64,000 nt of DNA from Eurosta solidaginis (GCF_040869045.1 NC_090323.1:155826426-155890425); one strand, 5' to 3'; counted from the first letter of the stretch, positions 41,056-52,764 are shown. Numbers and translations: made by a program. The notes: generated from the sequence alone by a model not told the origin.

Positions 41056-44000
41056 TATGCTCAGTTGAGCAGAGCTCACAGAGTATATTAACTTTGATTG
41101 GATAACGGTTGGTTGTACAGGTATAAAGGAATCGAGATAGATAGAGACTTCCATATATCAAAATCATCAGTATCGAAAAAAAATTCGATTGAGCCATGTC
41201 CGTCCGTCCGTCTGTCCGTTAACACGATAACTTGAGTAAATTTTGAGGTATCTTGATGAAATTTGGTATGTAGGTTCCTGGGCAGTCATCTCAGATCGCT
41301 ATTTAAAATGACCGACATCGGACAATAACCACGCCCACTTTTTCAATATCGAAAATTTCGAAAAATTGAAAAAGTGCGATAGTTCATTACCAAATACGGA
41401 TTAAGCGCTGAAACTTGGTAGGTTAGTTAAACTTATGACGCAGAATAGAAAACTAGTAAAATTTTGGACAATGGGCGTGGCACCGCCCACTTTTAAAAGA
41501 AGGAAATTTAGAAGTTTTGCAAGCTGCAATTTGGCAGTAGTTGAAGATATCATGATGAAATTTGGCAGGAACGTTACTCTTATTACTATATGTCTGCTTA
41601 ATAAAAATTAGCAAAATCGGAGAAAGATCAAGCCCACTTTTTAAAAAAAAATTTTTTAAATTCAAATTTTAAAAGAATAGTTAATATCTTTACAGTATAT
41701 AAGTAAATTATTTCAACATTCAACTCCAGTAATGGTATGTTGCAACAAAATACAAAAATAAAAGAAAATTTTAAAATGGGCGTGGCTCCGCACTTTTCCA
41801 TTTAATTTGTCTAGGATACTTTTAATGCCATAAGTCGAACAAAAATTTACCAATCCTTGTGAAATTTGGTAGAGGCTTAGATTCTAGGACGATAACTGTT
41901 TTCTGTGACAACGGGGCGAAATCGGTTGAAGCCACGCCCAGTTTTTATACACTGTCGACCGTCTGTCCTTCCGCTCGGCCGCTAACACGATAACTTGAAC
42001 AAAAATCGATATATCTTTACTAAACTCAGCTCACGTACTTACCTGAACCCCTTTGTATTGGTGTAAAAAATGGCCGATATCCGACTATGACCACGCCCAC
42101 TTTTTCGATATCGAAAATTACGAAAAATGAAAAAAATGACACAATTATATACCAAATACGAAAAAAGGAATGAAACATGGTAATTGTATTGGTCTATTGA
42201 CGCAAAATATAAATTTAGAAAATTGGTAAAATGGGTCTGACACCTACCATATTAAGTAGAAGAAAATGAAAAAGTTTTGCAGGGCGAAACCAAAAGCCCT
42301 TGGAATTTTGGAAGGAATACTGTTCGTGGTATTACATATATAAATAAATTAGCGGTACCCGACAGATGATGTTCTGGATCACCCTGGTCCACAATTTGGT
42401 CGATATCTCGAAATCGCCTTAACATATACAACTAAGGGCCACTCCCTTTTAAAACCCTCATTAATACCTTTAATTTGATACCCATATCGTACAAAAAATT
42501 TCTAGAGTCACCCCTAGCCCACCTTTATGGCGATATCTCGAAAAGGCAACCACCTATAACACTAAGGCCCACGCCCTTTTAAAATACTCATTAACGCCTT
42601 TCATTTGATACCCATATCGTACAAACAAATACTAGAGTCACCCCTGGTCCACGTTTATGGCGATATCCCGAAAAGTCGTCCACCCATAGAACTAAAGCCC
42701 ACTCCCTTTTAAAACACTTATTAACACCTTTCGTTTGATGCCCATATTGTACAAACGCATTCTAGAGTCAACCCTGGTCCACTTTTATAACGATATTCCG
42801 AAAAGGCGTCCACCTATAGAACTAAGGCCCACTCCCTACTAAAATACCCATTAACACCTTTCATTTGATACCCATATAGTACAGACAAATTCTAGAGTCA
42901 CCCCTGGTCCACCTTTATGGCGATATCTCGAAAAGGCATCCACCTATAACACTAAGGCCCACTCCCTTTTAAAATACTCATTAACACCTTTAATTTGATA
43001 CCCATATCGTACAAACAAATTCTAGAGTCACCCCTGATCCACTTTTATGGCGATATCTTGAAGAGGCATCCACCTATAGAACTAAGGCCCAAGCCCTCTT
43101 AAAATACTCATTAACACCTTTCATTTGATACTCATATCGTACAAACAAATTCTAGTCACCCCTGGTCCATCTTTATGGCGATATCTCGAAAAGGCGTCCA
43201 CATATAGAACTAAGGCCCACTCCCTTCTAAAATACCCATTAACACCTTTCATTTGATACCCATATAGTACAAACAAATTCTAGAGTCACCCCTGGTCCAC
43301 CTTTATGGCGATATCTCGAAAAGGCGTCCACATATAGAACTAAGGCCAAGCCCTCTTAAAATACTCATTAACACCTTTCATTTGATACTCATATCGTACA
43401 AACAAATTCTAGTTACCCCTGGTCCATCTTTATGGCGATATCTCGAAAAGGCGTCCACATATAGAACTAAGGCCCACGCCCTCTTAAAATACTCATTAAC
43501 ACCTTTCGTTTGATACCCATATTGTACAAACGCATTCTAGAGTCAACCCTGGTCCACTTTTATAACTATATTCCAAAAAGGCGTCCACCTATAGAACTAA
43601 GGCCCACTCCCTTTTAAAATACTCATCAACACCTTTCATTTGATACCCATATAGTACAAACAAATTCTAGAGTTACCCCTGGTCCATCTTTATGGCGATA
43701 TCTCGAAAAGGCGTCCATCTATAGAACTTAGGCCCACGCCCTTTTAAAATACTCATTAATACCTTTCATTTGATACCCATATCGTACAAAATAAATTCTA
43801 CAGTCACCCCTGGTCCACCTTTATGGCGACACCTCGAAAAGGCGTCCACCTATAGAACTTAGGCCCACTCCTTTTAAAATTATTATTAACACATTTCATT
43901 TGATACTCATATCGTACAAACAAATTCTAGAGTCACCCCTGGTCCACCTTTATGGCGATATCTCGAAAAGGCGTCCAAATATAGAACTAAGGCCCACGCC

Positions 44001-44559
44001 CTCTTAAAATACTCATTAACACCTTTCATTTGATACACATATCGTACAAACAAATTCTAGAGTCACCCCTGGTCCACCTTTATGGCGATATCTCGAAAAG
44101 GCGTCCACCTATAGAACTTAGGCCCACTCCCTTTTATAATTATCATTAACACATTTCATTTGATACTCATATCGTACAAACAAATTCTAGAGTCACCCTT
44201 GGTCCACCTTTAAGGCGATATCTCGAAAAGGCGTCCTAATATAGAACTAAGGCCCACGCCCTCTTAAAATACTCATTAACACCTTTCATTTGATACTCAT
44301 ATCGTACAAAAAATTCTAGAGTCAGGCCTGGTCCACATTTATGGCGATATCCCTAAATGGCGTCCATCTATAAAACTATGGCCCACTTCCTGATAAAATA
44401 TTCTTTAATACCTTCCATTTGATACACATGTCATACAAACACATTCCAGGGTTACCCTAGGTTCTTTTTACAACATGGTGATTGTCCCTTACTTTGTCTC
44501 CACAGCTCTCAACTGAGTATGTAATGTTCGGTTACACACGAACTTAGCCGTCCTTACTT
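41056..44559 (+). mobile_element. E2, complete Helentron/DINE-like element, 3.5 kb
   Basis: Starts TATGCTCAGTTGAGCAGAGC and ends CCGTCCTTACTTA. A subterminal inverted repeat pairs CTCAGTTGAG...AGCT at the left with AGCTCTCAACTGAG at 44504. The left 1.35 kb is unique, with a CCGTCCGTCCG tract and several CCACGCCCACTTTT blocks; the right is a 130-bp tandem array (42430-44400); a terminal hairpin GTTCGG/CGAAC lies at 44527-44544. No protein coding. Subterminal inverted repeats, central tandem repeats and a 3' hairpin are known features of Helentron-derived DINE-1-type elements. That class call is inference. Confidence 0.75.
42430..44400 (+). repeat. 130-bp tandem repeat array in E2 (about 15 units)
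   Basis: Each unit is close to 130 bp and carries CCCCTGGTCCACCTTTATGG, CGATATCTCGAAAAGGCG, CACCTATAGAACTAAGGCCC, ACTCATTAACACCTTTC and GATACCCATATCGTACAAAC. Units vary by about 5-15%. Short reading frames across the array are by-products of the repeat. Confidence 0.9.
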
Positions 44560-44639
44560 ATTTAATTACAAATATATATTCTGAGCTACAATTGTAATTT
44601 TTACTACCTTTATATTAAGTCCGTTTCATGTTTGTCCCC

Positions 44640-46050
44640 TCATTTCCATACGAATTTTTGACCCACGGAAAAGTCTTTTTCGGTAACTGCCCGTTGAGCT
44701 AGACACTTGATACTTAGAACATAGCTCAGATCTGGGGGACATCACAATGCAAGTGGAAAAAAAATCCGCTAGTTGGCGCACGGATCGAGATATACAAAAA
44801 ATTAATTTTAAAATGGTAATTTTGCGATGGACTTTTAACTAACTTTTCGGTGATCCAGAGACTTGAAACTTAGCACATAGTTTGCGAGTCGATGGCACTA
44901 CAATTCGTGGAAAACAAAATGCCGCCAGGTGGCACACGAATCGAGATAAACGAAAATCCTAGAAAATCCCTAAAAAACGCAGGGAATCTTGCGATTGATT
45001 TTTAAGTAACTTCCCGGTGAGCTAGAGACTTGAAACTTGGGCCGTGAGTCAGAACCCAGTGACAATGCATATTTGATCAAAAAAATTTCGTTAGGTGGCG
45101 CATGGATTGAGATATTAAGAAAATTAATTTTGACAATACAATTTACAGAAAACAAAATTCTGCTAGGTGGCGCGCTAAGTGAGCAAACTACAAATCCTTG
45201 AAAAACGAGGGGAATTTTGCAATCGATTTTTGAGTAAATTCCCGGTGAGCTGGAGATATGAAACTTGAGCCGTAAGTCAGAACCCTGTGACAATGCAATA
45301 TTTTATCAAAAGAATTCCGCTAGGTGGCGCATGGATCGAGATTTTAGGAAAATTAATTTTAATTTTGGGATCTTTCATTCCATTTTTAACTAACTTCCCG
45401 GTTACCTACAGACTTGTATCTTAGCACATAGTTCGAGACCTGGTGACAAAATACAATTTATAGAAAACAAGGTTCCGCTAGGTGGCGTGCTAATTGAGAT
45501 AACTACAAATCCCTGAAAAACGAGGGGAATCTTGCTATCTATTTTTGAGTAACTTGCCGGTGAGCTAGAGACTTGAAACTTGGGCCGTGGGTCAGAACCC
45601 GGTGACAATACAACATTTGATCAAAAAAATTCGCTAGGTGGCACGCGGATCGAGATAGTGAGAAAACAAATTTTAATTTGGGAATTTTTCCATTCATTTT
45701 TAACTAACTTCCCGGTTACCTAGAGACTTGAAACTTGGCACCTAGTTAGAGACCTGGTGACAATACAACTTATAGAAAACAAAGTTCCGCTAGGTGGCGC
45801 GCTAGTCAAGATAACTGCAAATAATTTAAAAACGGGGTGAATCTTGCGATCGACTTTCGAGTAACTTCCCGATGAGCTAGAGACCGTAAGTCGGAACCGG
45901 GTGACAATATAATATTTTATCCAAAAAAATCGAAATATTGAGAAAACTAATTTTAAATTGGGGAATCTTGCAAACCAATTTTTAACTAACTTCCTGGATA
46001 TCTAGAGACTTGAAACCTGAAATATAGTTTAAAACTTGGTGACAATGCAA
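44640..46050 (+). repeat. Tandem array with recurrent CCGCTAGGTGGCGC motif
   Basis: Units of about 150 bp in two alternating types (one with GGTGAGCTAGAGACTTGAAA, the other with GGTTACCTAGAGACTTG), giving a higher-order period near 308 bp. Each unit has one GCTAGGTGGCGC-like motif: about 44765, 44921, 45088, 45159, 45317, 45475, 45631 and 45787, all in the same orientation. The motif resembles the AGGTGGCGC core of the Drosophila CTCF site. Confidence 0.8.
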
Positions 46051-46540
46051 TGCTTGAGCTACGTAACTCACAAGTGGAACTATTTAGAAGATTAGGCCAT
46101 ACCTTCAAGGCTAGCCTCCTGAGTGTTGCAGGCGTTGTAGAATTCCACCTAGTTGAAGGCCCAACTCAATGCACGTCCTTGCATAATTTTAGGCGTACGC
46201 GACGATTACCATGATTCTTTTAGACTTTCAGGCGTATACGAATTTCACCACGATTTTCAGCTGTGCAAATTAATACCCCTATTGCCGTCTACATCTCAAC
46301 TTAGTTGGGTTGTAATTAAAACAACTCAACTTTAAGACAACTCAACTCCTGTTCGGTATTACGAATTACAACTTATTTCAGTTGAAGTTGAATTGGTGTT
46401 GCCAACTTCAGAAAGTGATGATTTACAGATAAATGAACAGCTGATCAATTTGTGATGGAAATTTAAACATTTGCAAATGTGATTTTGTTATTAATATTAT
46501 ACGAAATCTATTTTATGATGGCGAAAATGTTGGTGATTGA
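46051..46540. other. Spacer, nothing recognised
   Basis: Some AACTCAACT repetition near 46310-46390; no gene seen. Confidence 0.45.
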
Positions 46541-47778
46541 CATCTCGCGAATACCAGGGGTGAGTCTATAATGTGTTTGTACGATATGGGTATCAAATGA
46601 AAGGTGGTGTATTTTAAAAGGGAGCGATCCTTAGTTCTATAGGTGGACGTCTTTTCGAGATATCGCCATAAAAGTGGACCAGGGGTGACTCTAGAATCTC
46701 TTTGTACGATATGGGTATCAAATGAAAGGTGTTAATGAGTATTTTAAAACGGAGCAGGCTCTAGTTCTATAGGTGGACGCCTTTTCGAGATATCGCCATA
46801 AAGGTGGAACAGGGGTGACTAGAATGCGTTTGTACGATGTGGGTATCAAATGAAAAAGGAGTTAATGATTATTTAAAACGTAGTGGGCCTTAGTTCTATA
46901 GGTGGACGCCTTTTCGAGATATCACTATAAAGGTGGACCAAGTTTAGTAAAGATATATCGATTTTGCTCAAGTTATCATGTTAACGGCCAAGCGGTTAGT
47001 TATCGTCATAGAATCAATGCCCCTACCAAATTTCACAAGGATTGGTAAATTTTTGTTTGACTTATGCCATTAAAAGTATTCTACACGAATTAAATGAAAA
47101 AGGGTGGAGCCACGCCCATTTCGAAATTTTCCTTTATTTTTGTATTTTGTTGCACCATATCATTACTGGAGTTGAATGTTGGCATAATTTACTTATATAC
47201 TGTAAAGATATCAAATTTTTTGTTAAAATTTGATGAAAAAAATTTTTTTTTTAAAGTGGGCGTGTTCGCTATCCGATTTTGCTAGTTTTTATTTAGCACA
47301 CAAACAGTAATATGAGTAATGTTTCTGCCAAATTTCATCATGATATCTTCAACGACTGCTAAATTACAGCTTCCAAAATTTTACTAATTTTCTATTCTGC
47401 GTCATAACGTCAACTCACCTACCAAGTTTCATCTCTTGTCCGTCTTTGCTAATGAATTATCGCACTTTTTTGTTTTTCGAAATTTTCTATATCGAAAAAG
47501 TGGGCGTAGTTGCAGTCCGATTTCGTTCATTTTAAACAGCGATCTGAGATGAGCGCCCAGGAACCCACATACCAAATTTCATCAAGATACCTCAAAATTT
47601 ACTCAAGTTATCGTGTTTACGGACGGACGGACGGACATGGCTAAATGAATTTTGTTTTTCGCCCAGATCATTTTGATATATAGAAGTCTATATCTATCTC
47701 GATTAGTTTATGCCGTTACGGATTGCCGTTATGCGAACAAAGTTAATATACTCTGTGAGCTCTGCTCAGCTGAGTATA
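46541..47778 (-). mobile_element. E3, E-family copy in inverted orientation
   Basis: Reverse orientation: about three 130-bp units (46550-46935), then a shortened internal region, the CGGACGGACGGACGGAC tract near 47620 and the E 5' end GCTCTGCTCAGCTGAGTATA at 47759-47778. It lacks the E 3' hairpin end. Confidence 0.8.
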
Positions 47779-48125
47779 AAAATTTTAAGGACTACCTTTA
47801 TATAAATGAACCAAAAAACAGAAGGCAATTTTTCCTTTAATACAGACATAGTCTTGTTGAATTTTGACTAAAAAACTTTAAGAATAGCTCTTGTAAAAGA
47901 ATTTTGGGATTTAAAATTATAAAGGTAGAGCCCGTGTTTAAATTTTAAATAATCTATTAGTTAATCCCTAGTACATGGCTTGCCTTCAATTGAAAGATTG
48001 CGCTCCACCTTTATAGTTTTAAATCCCAAAATTCTTTTACAAGAGCTATTGTTAAAGTTTTTTAGTCAAAATTCAACAAGACTATGTCTTTATTATATTT
48101 ATATAAAGGTAGTTCTTAAAATTTT
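47779..48125. mobile_element. Foldback MITE, about 350 bp
   Basis: Arms 47779-47931 and 48002-48125 are inverted repeats (outer ends AAATTTTAAGGACTACC / GGTAGTTCTTAAAATTT, inner ends AAAGGTAGAGC / GCTCCACCTTT) around a 70-bp loop. It abuts the E3 5' end. The left arm has a stretch of about 28 bp missing from the right arm. Superfamily not determined. Confidence 0.75.
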
Positions 48126-48139
48126 TTTATCATCTTTTT

Positions 48140-48280
48140 ATCTGAACTCCAATTATAATTTTCTGAACTTCAATTTAAAATTCTGAACTTCAAATTTGAA
48201 CTTTCTTCATTTGCAGTTTTCTGAGCTTAAATTGAAAATTCTGAACTTCAATTGCAACTTTCTGAACTAAAACTAAAAAA
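48140..48280 (+). repeat. Short degenerate tandem repeat (TTCTGAACTTCAAT)
   Basis: Six or so copies of TTCTGAACTTCAAT with 20-25 bp spacing. Confidence 0.6.
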
Positions 48281-48652
48281 AAGGAGTAGATATTTAGTTG
48301 CATAAGTACGATGTACCTTAAAATTTAATGTTTTGAAAAGAATTTGAGTTTATTTACCAAATTTTGAATTATAATTCTTTAGTTTTTATATATAAGTAAT
48401 TTTAATTTACATTAGGTCCTAAGTTTATATATTTTGGAGTGATATATATGAAGGGATACCTATACATAAATACTCTTATAATTTAATTCAAATAATCAAA
48501 AATGCATCTGTACTAGTTTAGCAATTTTGTATTATACTTTTTAAGTTTTTATATATATGTACGTATTTTTATTAAAATTTATTCCTAAGTATAATGTATT
48601 GAAGTGATATATGTGTATATGTATATACGTACATACTTTGTATATATCTATA
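48281..48652. other. AT-rich spacer
   Basis: ATATGTATATACGTACAT-type simple sequence near 48610-48640. No gene. Confidence 0.5.
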
Positions 48653-49726
48653 TCTATACTAATATATATTTTGAAAGCCGTCTTTTTCTGGACCGCAAAG
48701 CTCGAGAACGGCTGAACCCATTGAGATGAAATTTTGAGCATAGATTTTGTGGTGGCTCGACATAGTTATAAGCTAAAAAACTGCAAAGATTTCGAAAGGG
48801 TTTTCAGATATCGACCAAAAATGTGGACCAGGGTTATACCGCTGGGTGGGTAGGGTCACGAGATCTAGGCCAAAACGTGGACCCGGATACCCGTAGAATG
48901 TGTTTATACAATATGATATGGATAACAAATTGAAGCTGTTGATGAGTTCTTAATACAGGGTAGTTTTCATACCTATTGGTGACTAGGGTCTCCAGATATA
49001 GGCCAAAACGTGCATCAGCGTAACACTAGGATGTGTTTTTACATTATGTGTATCAAATTGGAGCTGTTGATGTGTGCTTTAGTACAGAGTATTTTTTATA
49101 CGTGGACCCGGATACCCCTAGAATGTGTGTGTAATATGGATATCAAGTGAAAGCTGTCGCTGAGAGCTTTAAAGTAATTTTCATTGTGATATTCGATTTA
49201 GTCGCATCAACCCGGCAAAACTGATAAATATTCATGCGAAGCCGAAATAAAGACATGAATTAATAATACAAACATACCTATTTACATACGTCCTATTCGA
49301 TTTGCCCGAAATTTGGTAAAAAAATTTGCCTATATTAGTACTTACGATCCTTTTTTCCGGGAAGTAGACCAGAGACGGACTGGAACTGGGATTAGGACTA
49401 GGACTGGGACTGAGACTCGGGGTGCGACGGGGAATCGGAATGGGACTGGAACAAAATACGTACCACCCTCTGGGACTGGAAATTAGGGATAAAGAAGAAT
49501 GAGAAGAACTTCAGAGAAGAGAAAAGAGGGAAGGAGAAGGAGACTGAGAAAGAGATATAGTGACTCTGATAGAGATAGATGAAGCGAAAAAGACGGAGGG
49601 AGGTGTGAATAAAAGGATTAGGAAAAAGTGAAGAGTGGGGGAGGGCAGAGTTAGACCGAAAAACTTATTAAAATGTATGCAGATAGACCAAGTTTAGGGC
49701 AGAACAATGTCTGCTGGGTCTGCTAA
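48653..49726 (+). mobile_element. Non-autonomous Helitron, 1.07 kb
   Basis: Begins TCTATACTAATATATATTTT, preceded by A, and ends CTGGGTCTGCTAA, followed by T. So it lies between A and T, starts with TC, and has a 3' hairpin (GCAGA-ACAATG-TCTGC) about 8 bp before the CTAA terminus: the full set of Helitron end signals. No target duplication, as expected. The internal part (48820-49160) has three diverged repeats of about 120-130 bp recognisable as relatives of the E-family 130-bp unit in reverse. No Rep/helicase coding. Confidence 0.82.
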
Positions 49727-49875
49727 TATGAAATATAATGAAAGTAGGAGGGTGTAGCCGTGTGTGGGGAAAGCTTCTGGTCGCCATTCACCTGGGAATG
49801 GCCAGAGCGATTCTTTCGCATGCGCTCCAAGCAGCTCACTACTTCCGGTCGCTTGCGGCCAAGTATCCTTTGGGA

Positions 49876-49906
49876 TAAAATTTTAAGGACTACCTTTATA
49901 TAAATC
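49876..49906 (+). repeat. Fragment of the foldback MITE end
   Basis: AAAATTTTAAGGACTACCTTTATATAAAT-like stretch matches the left end of 47779-48125 and lies just before the RTE leader. Confidence 0.6.
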
Positions 49907-50078
49907 GACCGTTTAGTGGTGAGCTAATGTGGGAAGGCGACAACCTTGCTAGGCCACTCTGAGATAATCGGTTTAAGGGCTAGACGGGGGATCTTTCATC
50001 AGCAGCGTCTGTCCACCACGAGGTGCGGCTGCAAGCGGACGTCTGTCTTGGGTCAAGCGGCTCGCTATATAAACGAGC

Positions 50079-50090
50079 AAGTAATATTTT
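50079..50090. repeat. 12-bp target-site duplication (nested RTE), left
   Basis: AAGTAATATTTT, exact copy at 50701-50712. Confidence 0.8.
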
Positions 50091-50700
50091 TATGGGAACC
50101 AGCATCAACACTAGCAACAACATCAGCACTGAAACCCAGCGAAGAATCAATCTTGCCAATAAATGCTACTTTGGACTAGGTAGGCAATTGAAAAGTAAAG
50201 TCCTCTCTCGGCGAACGAAAATCATACTCTACAAGTCACTTATCGTACCCGTCCTGCTATATGGGGCAGAAGCATGGACCATGACAACAGCAGATGAAGC
50301 GGCTTTGGGAGTGTTCGAGAGAAAAGTTCTTCGAAAGATTTATGGACCTCTACGCGTTGGCGATGGCGAGTACCGAAGAAGATTTAATGATGAGCTGTAC
50401 GAGCTATACGCAGACATCAACATAGTCCAGCGGATTAAAACGCAGCGGCTGCGCTGGCTAGGCCATGTTATGCGAATGAATGATGATGCCCCGGCCAAGA
50501 AAGTGTTTCTATCGGAACCCGCCTATGGAAGCAGAGGTAGAGAGCGGCCGCCACTCCGTTGGAAGAACCAGGTGGAAAACGATTTAAACTCCCTTGGTGT
50601 GACAAATTGGCGCCGGTTGGCGGAGCGAATGAGCGACTGGCGCGCCTTGTTGGACGGCCATAACCGTTTAGACGGTTAAGCGCCAATTAAGTAAGTATGT
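50091..50700 (+). mobile_element. 5'-truncated RTE copy inserted in the RTE leader
   Basis: 610 bp carrying the RT C-terminus: RRINLANKCYFGLGRQLKSK, LYGAEAWTMTTADE, RIKTQRLRWLGHVMRM and the end LLDGHNRLDG-stop at 50679, followed by an AAGTAAGTATGT-type tail. It is open from 50091 to the stop, so it is one of the better-preserved frames in the window, but it lacks the catalytic core. Confidence 0.82.
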
Positions 50701-50712
50701 AAGTAATATTTT
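50701..50712. repeat. 12-bp target-site duplication (nested RTE), right
   Basis: Second copy of AAGTAATATTTT, continuing directly into the interrupted leader (CACCCCCACTGAGCGG). Confidence 0.8.
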
Positions 50713-50772
50713 CACCCCCACTGAGCGGGTTGTGCGCTGAGCTTGGGACCCGCCACGTCAAACCACACTCCA

Positions 50773-51560
50773 ATGAAAAGCAACAACAAGCCTCGGATGA
50801 AGAGACAACCCTTTATTGATGACGACCACGGCAAACGTTTGAAGGACAATGAATTGAGGGCATGCACCTGGAACGTCCGCTCCCTGAATGGAATTGGTGC
50901 AGAAGCCTGATCTGACATCACCGCCATCCCAGAAATGCGTTGGACGAAGCAAGGAAGAAGGAAAATTAAAAATTGTGACATCTATTGGGTGGCCATACAA
51001 ATAAGCCCAGTTTCGGCGACGGATTCGTGGTGGGAGAGAAATTTTGTCGCCAAGTATTGACGTTTACGCCTGTGCACGAACGTCTCCCCGTTATCCGTAT
51101 GAAAGCAAAATTTTTAAATATTTCATTCATCTGTGCCCATGCACCGACAGAGGAAAAAGACGATGAGGTGAAGGACGCTTTTTATGAACAATTAGAACGC
51201 ACATACGAGCGCTGGCCCCGCCATGATATAAAAGTAGTGCTTGGCGACTTTAACGCCAGGGTGGGCAAAGAAGGTGTTTTTGGCCCTACAGTCGGAAGTT
51301 CAACCTGCACAATGAAACTTCTCCTAATGGACTTAGGCTGATTGACTTTGGCGGTGCTCGAAACATGGTCATATACAGTACGAGGTTCATGCATAAAAAG
51401 ATACATCAGGTTACATGGCTGTCCGCCGATCGAAATACTCGCAATCAGATCGATCACGTTCTGATAGACGGACGGCATGCCTCCAGTGTTTTAGATGTGC
51501 GCGCGATCCGCGGACCTAACATCGACTCGGACCACAAAACACAAAAGGAAAGCTAGACGT
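50773..51560 (+). pseudogene. RTE endonuclease
   Basis: Opens MKSNNKPRMKRQPFIDDDHG, then RACTWNVRSLNG (start of the APE-type domain), a stop (AEA-stop), ITAIPEMRWTKQG, VVLGDFNARVGKEG (catalytic Asp/Asn), and after a frameshift VTWLSADRNTRNQIDHVLID and NIDSDH (catalytic His). Two or more frameshifts and a stop. Confidence 0.8.
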
Positions 51561-51589
51561 TAAAAGGCTGCAATCGCAACAGACGGCCA

Positions 51590-52764
51590 ATGATTTTGCA
51601 ACTCAACTCTCACACCTGGTCTCTGAGTACACAACCCAACCTGACGGAATGCAGGCGCAGTGGGAGAAGATCTCTAAAGCACTTCGTACTGCCGCCGAGG
51701 AAAAAATTGGTTGGCGACCACGGAAATACAACTGGTACGATGAAGAATGAAGTTTTTGCAACTGAAAGAAAAACCGCTGCCTACAGGGCTACGTTAAAAG
51801 CGAGCGCAACAAGAGGAGTGTGTGAACACTATCGCGAGTTAAAAAGGGAAGCGAGGCGCCTTTTCAGGAAGAAAAAAGCAGAGGCAGAAAGGCGTGAGTG
51901 AGAGGAGCTTGAGTTGCTAGCCTCCAGGAATAACGCCCGAAAATTTTACCAAAAAATTCGGCGACAGACGGAAGGTTTTAAGACCGGGGCAAACTCCTGT
52001 AGGAACGAAAACGGCGACCTTATAACTGATGTCCAGAGAGTACTTAGATTATGGAGGGAAAACTTTTCTGCTCTCCTAAATGGAGAAAATGATTTACCGC
52101 ACAGAGATGACGAACCCGATCCCGCAATCGATGATGATGGAATAAATGTCCCCTACCTGATTATGAGGAAGTCATAATAGCAATAACCAGATTGAAAAAC
52201 AACAAGGCCGTGGGCGCTGATGGATTGCCTGCGGAGCTATTCAAATACGGCGGCGAGGGGTTGGTAATACGCATGCATCAGCTTCTTCGCAAAATATGGG
52301 CGGACGAATGCATGCCCGTCGATTGGACTCTAACTGTTCTTTACCCAGTCACCAAGAAGAGGGATACTGATCCTGGTATATGGTGCACAAGCATGGACTA
52401 TATCAAAATCAGATGAAACGGCTCGGGGAGTGTTCGAGACAAAAGTTTTTCGAAAGATTTATGGACCTCTACGCGTTGGCGCTGGAGAGTACCGAAGAAG
52501 ATTTAACGATGAGCTGTACGAGCTATATATACGCAGACATCAATATAGTCCAGCGAATTAAAACACAGTGGCTGCGCTGGCTAGACCATGTTATGCCAAT
52601 GAATGATGACGCTCCAGCCAAGTAAGTGTTTCTATCGGACGTCCCCCACTCCGTTGGAAGGACCAGGTGGAAAACGATTTAAACTCCCTTGGTGTGACCA
52701 ATTGGCGCCGGTTGGCAGAGAGAAGGAGCGACTGGCGTGCCTTGTTGAACAGCCATAACCGTTT
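51590..52764 (+). pseudogene. RTE reverse transcriptase, core deleted
   Basis: 51590-52177 is the pre-RT region (HYRELKREARRLFRKKKAEA, LASRNNARKFYQKIRRQTEG). 52192-52370 has RLKNNKAVGADGLPAELFKY and CMPVDWTLTVLYPV. The sequence then jumps near 52372 to LVYGAQAWTISKSDETA and RIKTQWLRWLDHVMPM of the C-terminus, so the palm with YADD is missing. Confidence 0.8.

Larger units (their letters stand above)
49907..52764 (+). mobile_element. RTE-type LINE with internal deletion and nested RTE insertion
   Basis: 5' leader 49907-50090 and 50713-50772 (interrupted by another RTE copy at 50091-50700), endonuclease 50773-51560, RT N-terminal region 51590-52370, then a jump to the RT C-terminal end 52372-52764. 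The catalytic RT core is deleted. Multiple frameshifts. It encodes the endonuclease family often annotated as craniofacial development protein 2-like in insect genomes. Confidence 0.8.

Noticed and set aside
42430..44400. Regular repeats that might suggest a CRISPR array
   Set aside because: Units are contiguous 130-bp tandem repeats without unique spacers, in a eukaryotic setting.
46153..46335. 60-codon plus-strand frame in the spacer
   Set aside because: No recognisable motif, no splice or promoter context; length is expected by chance.
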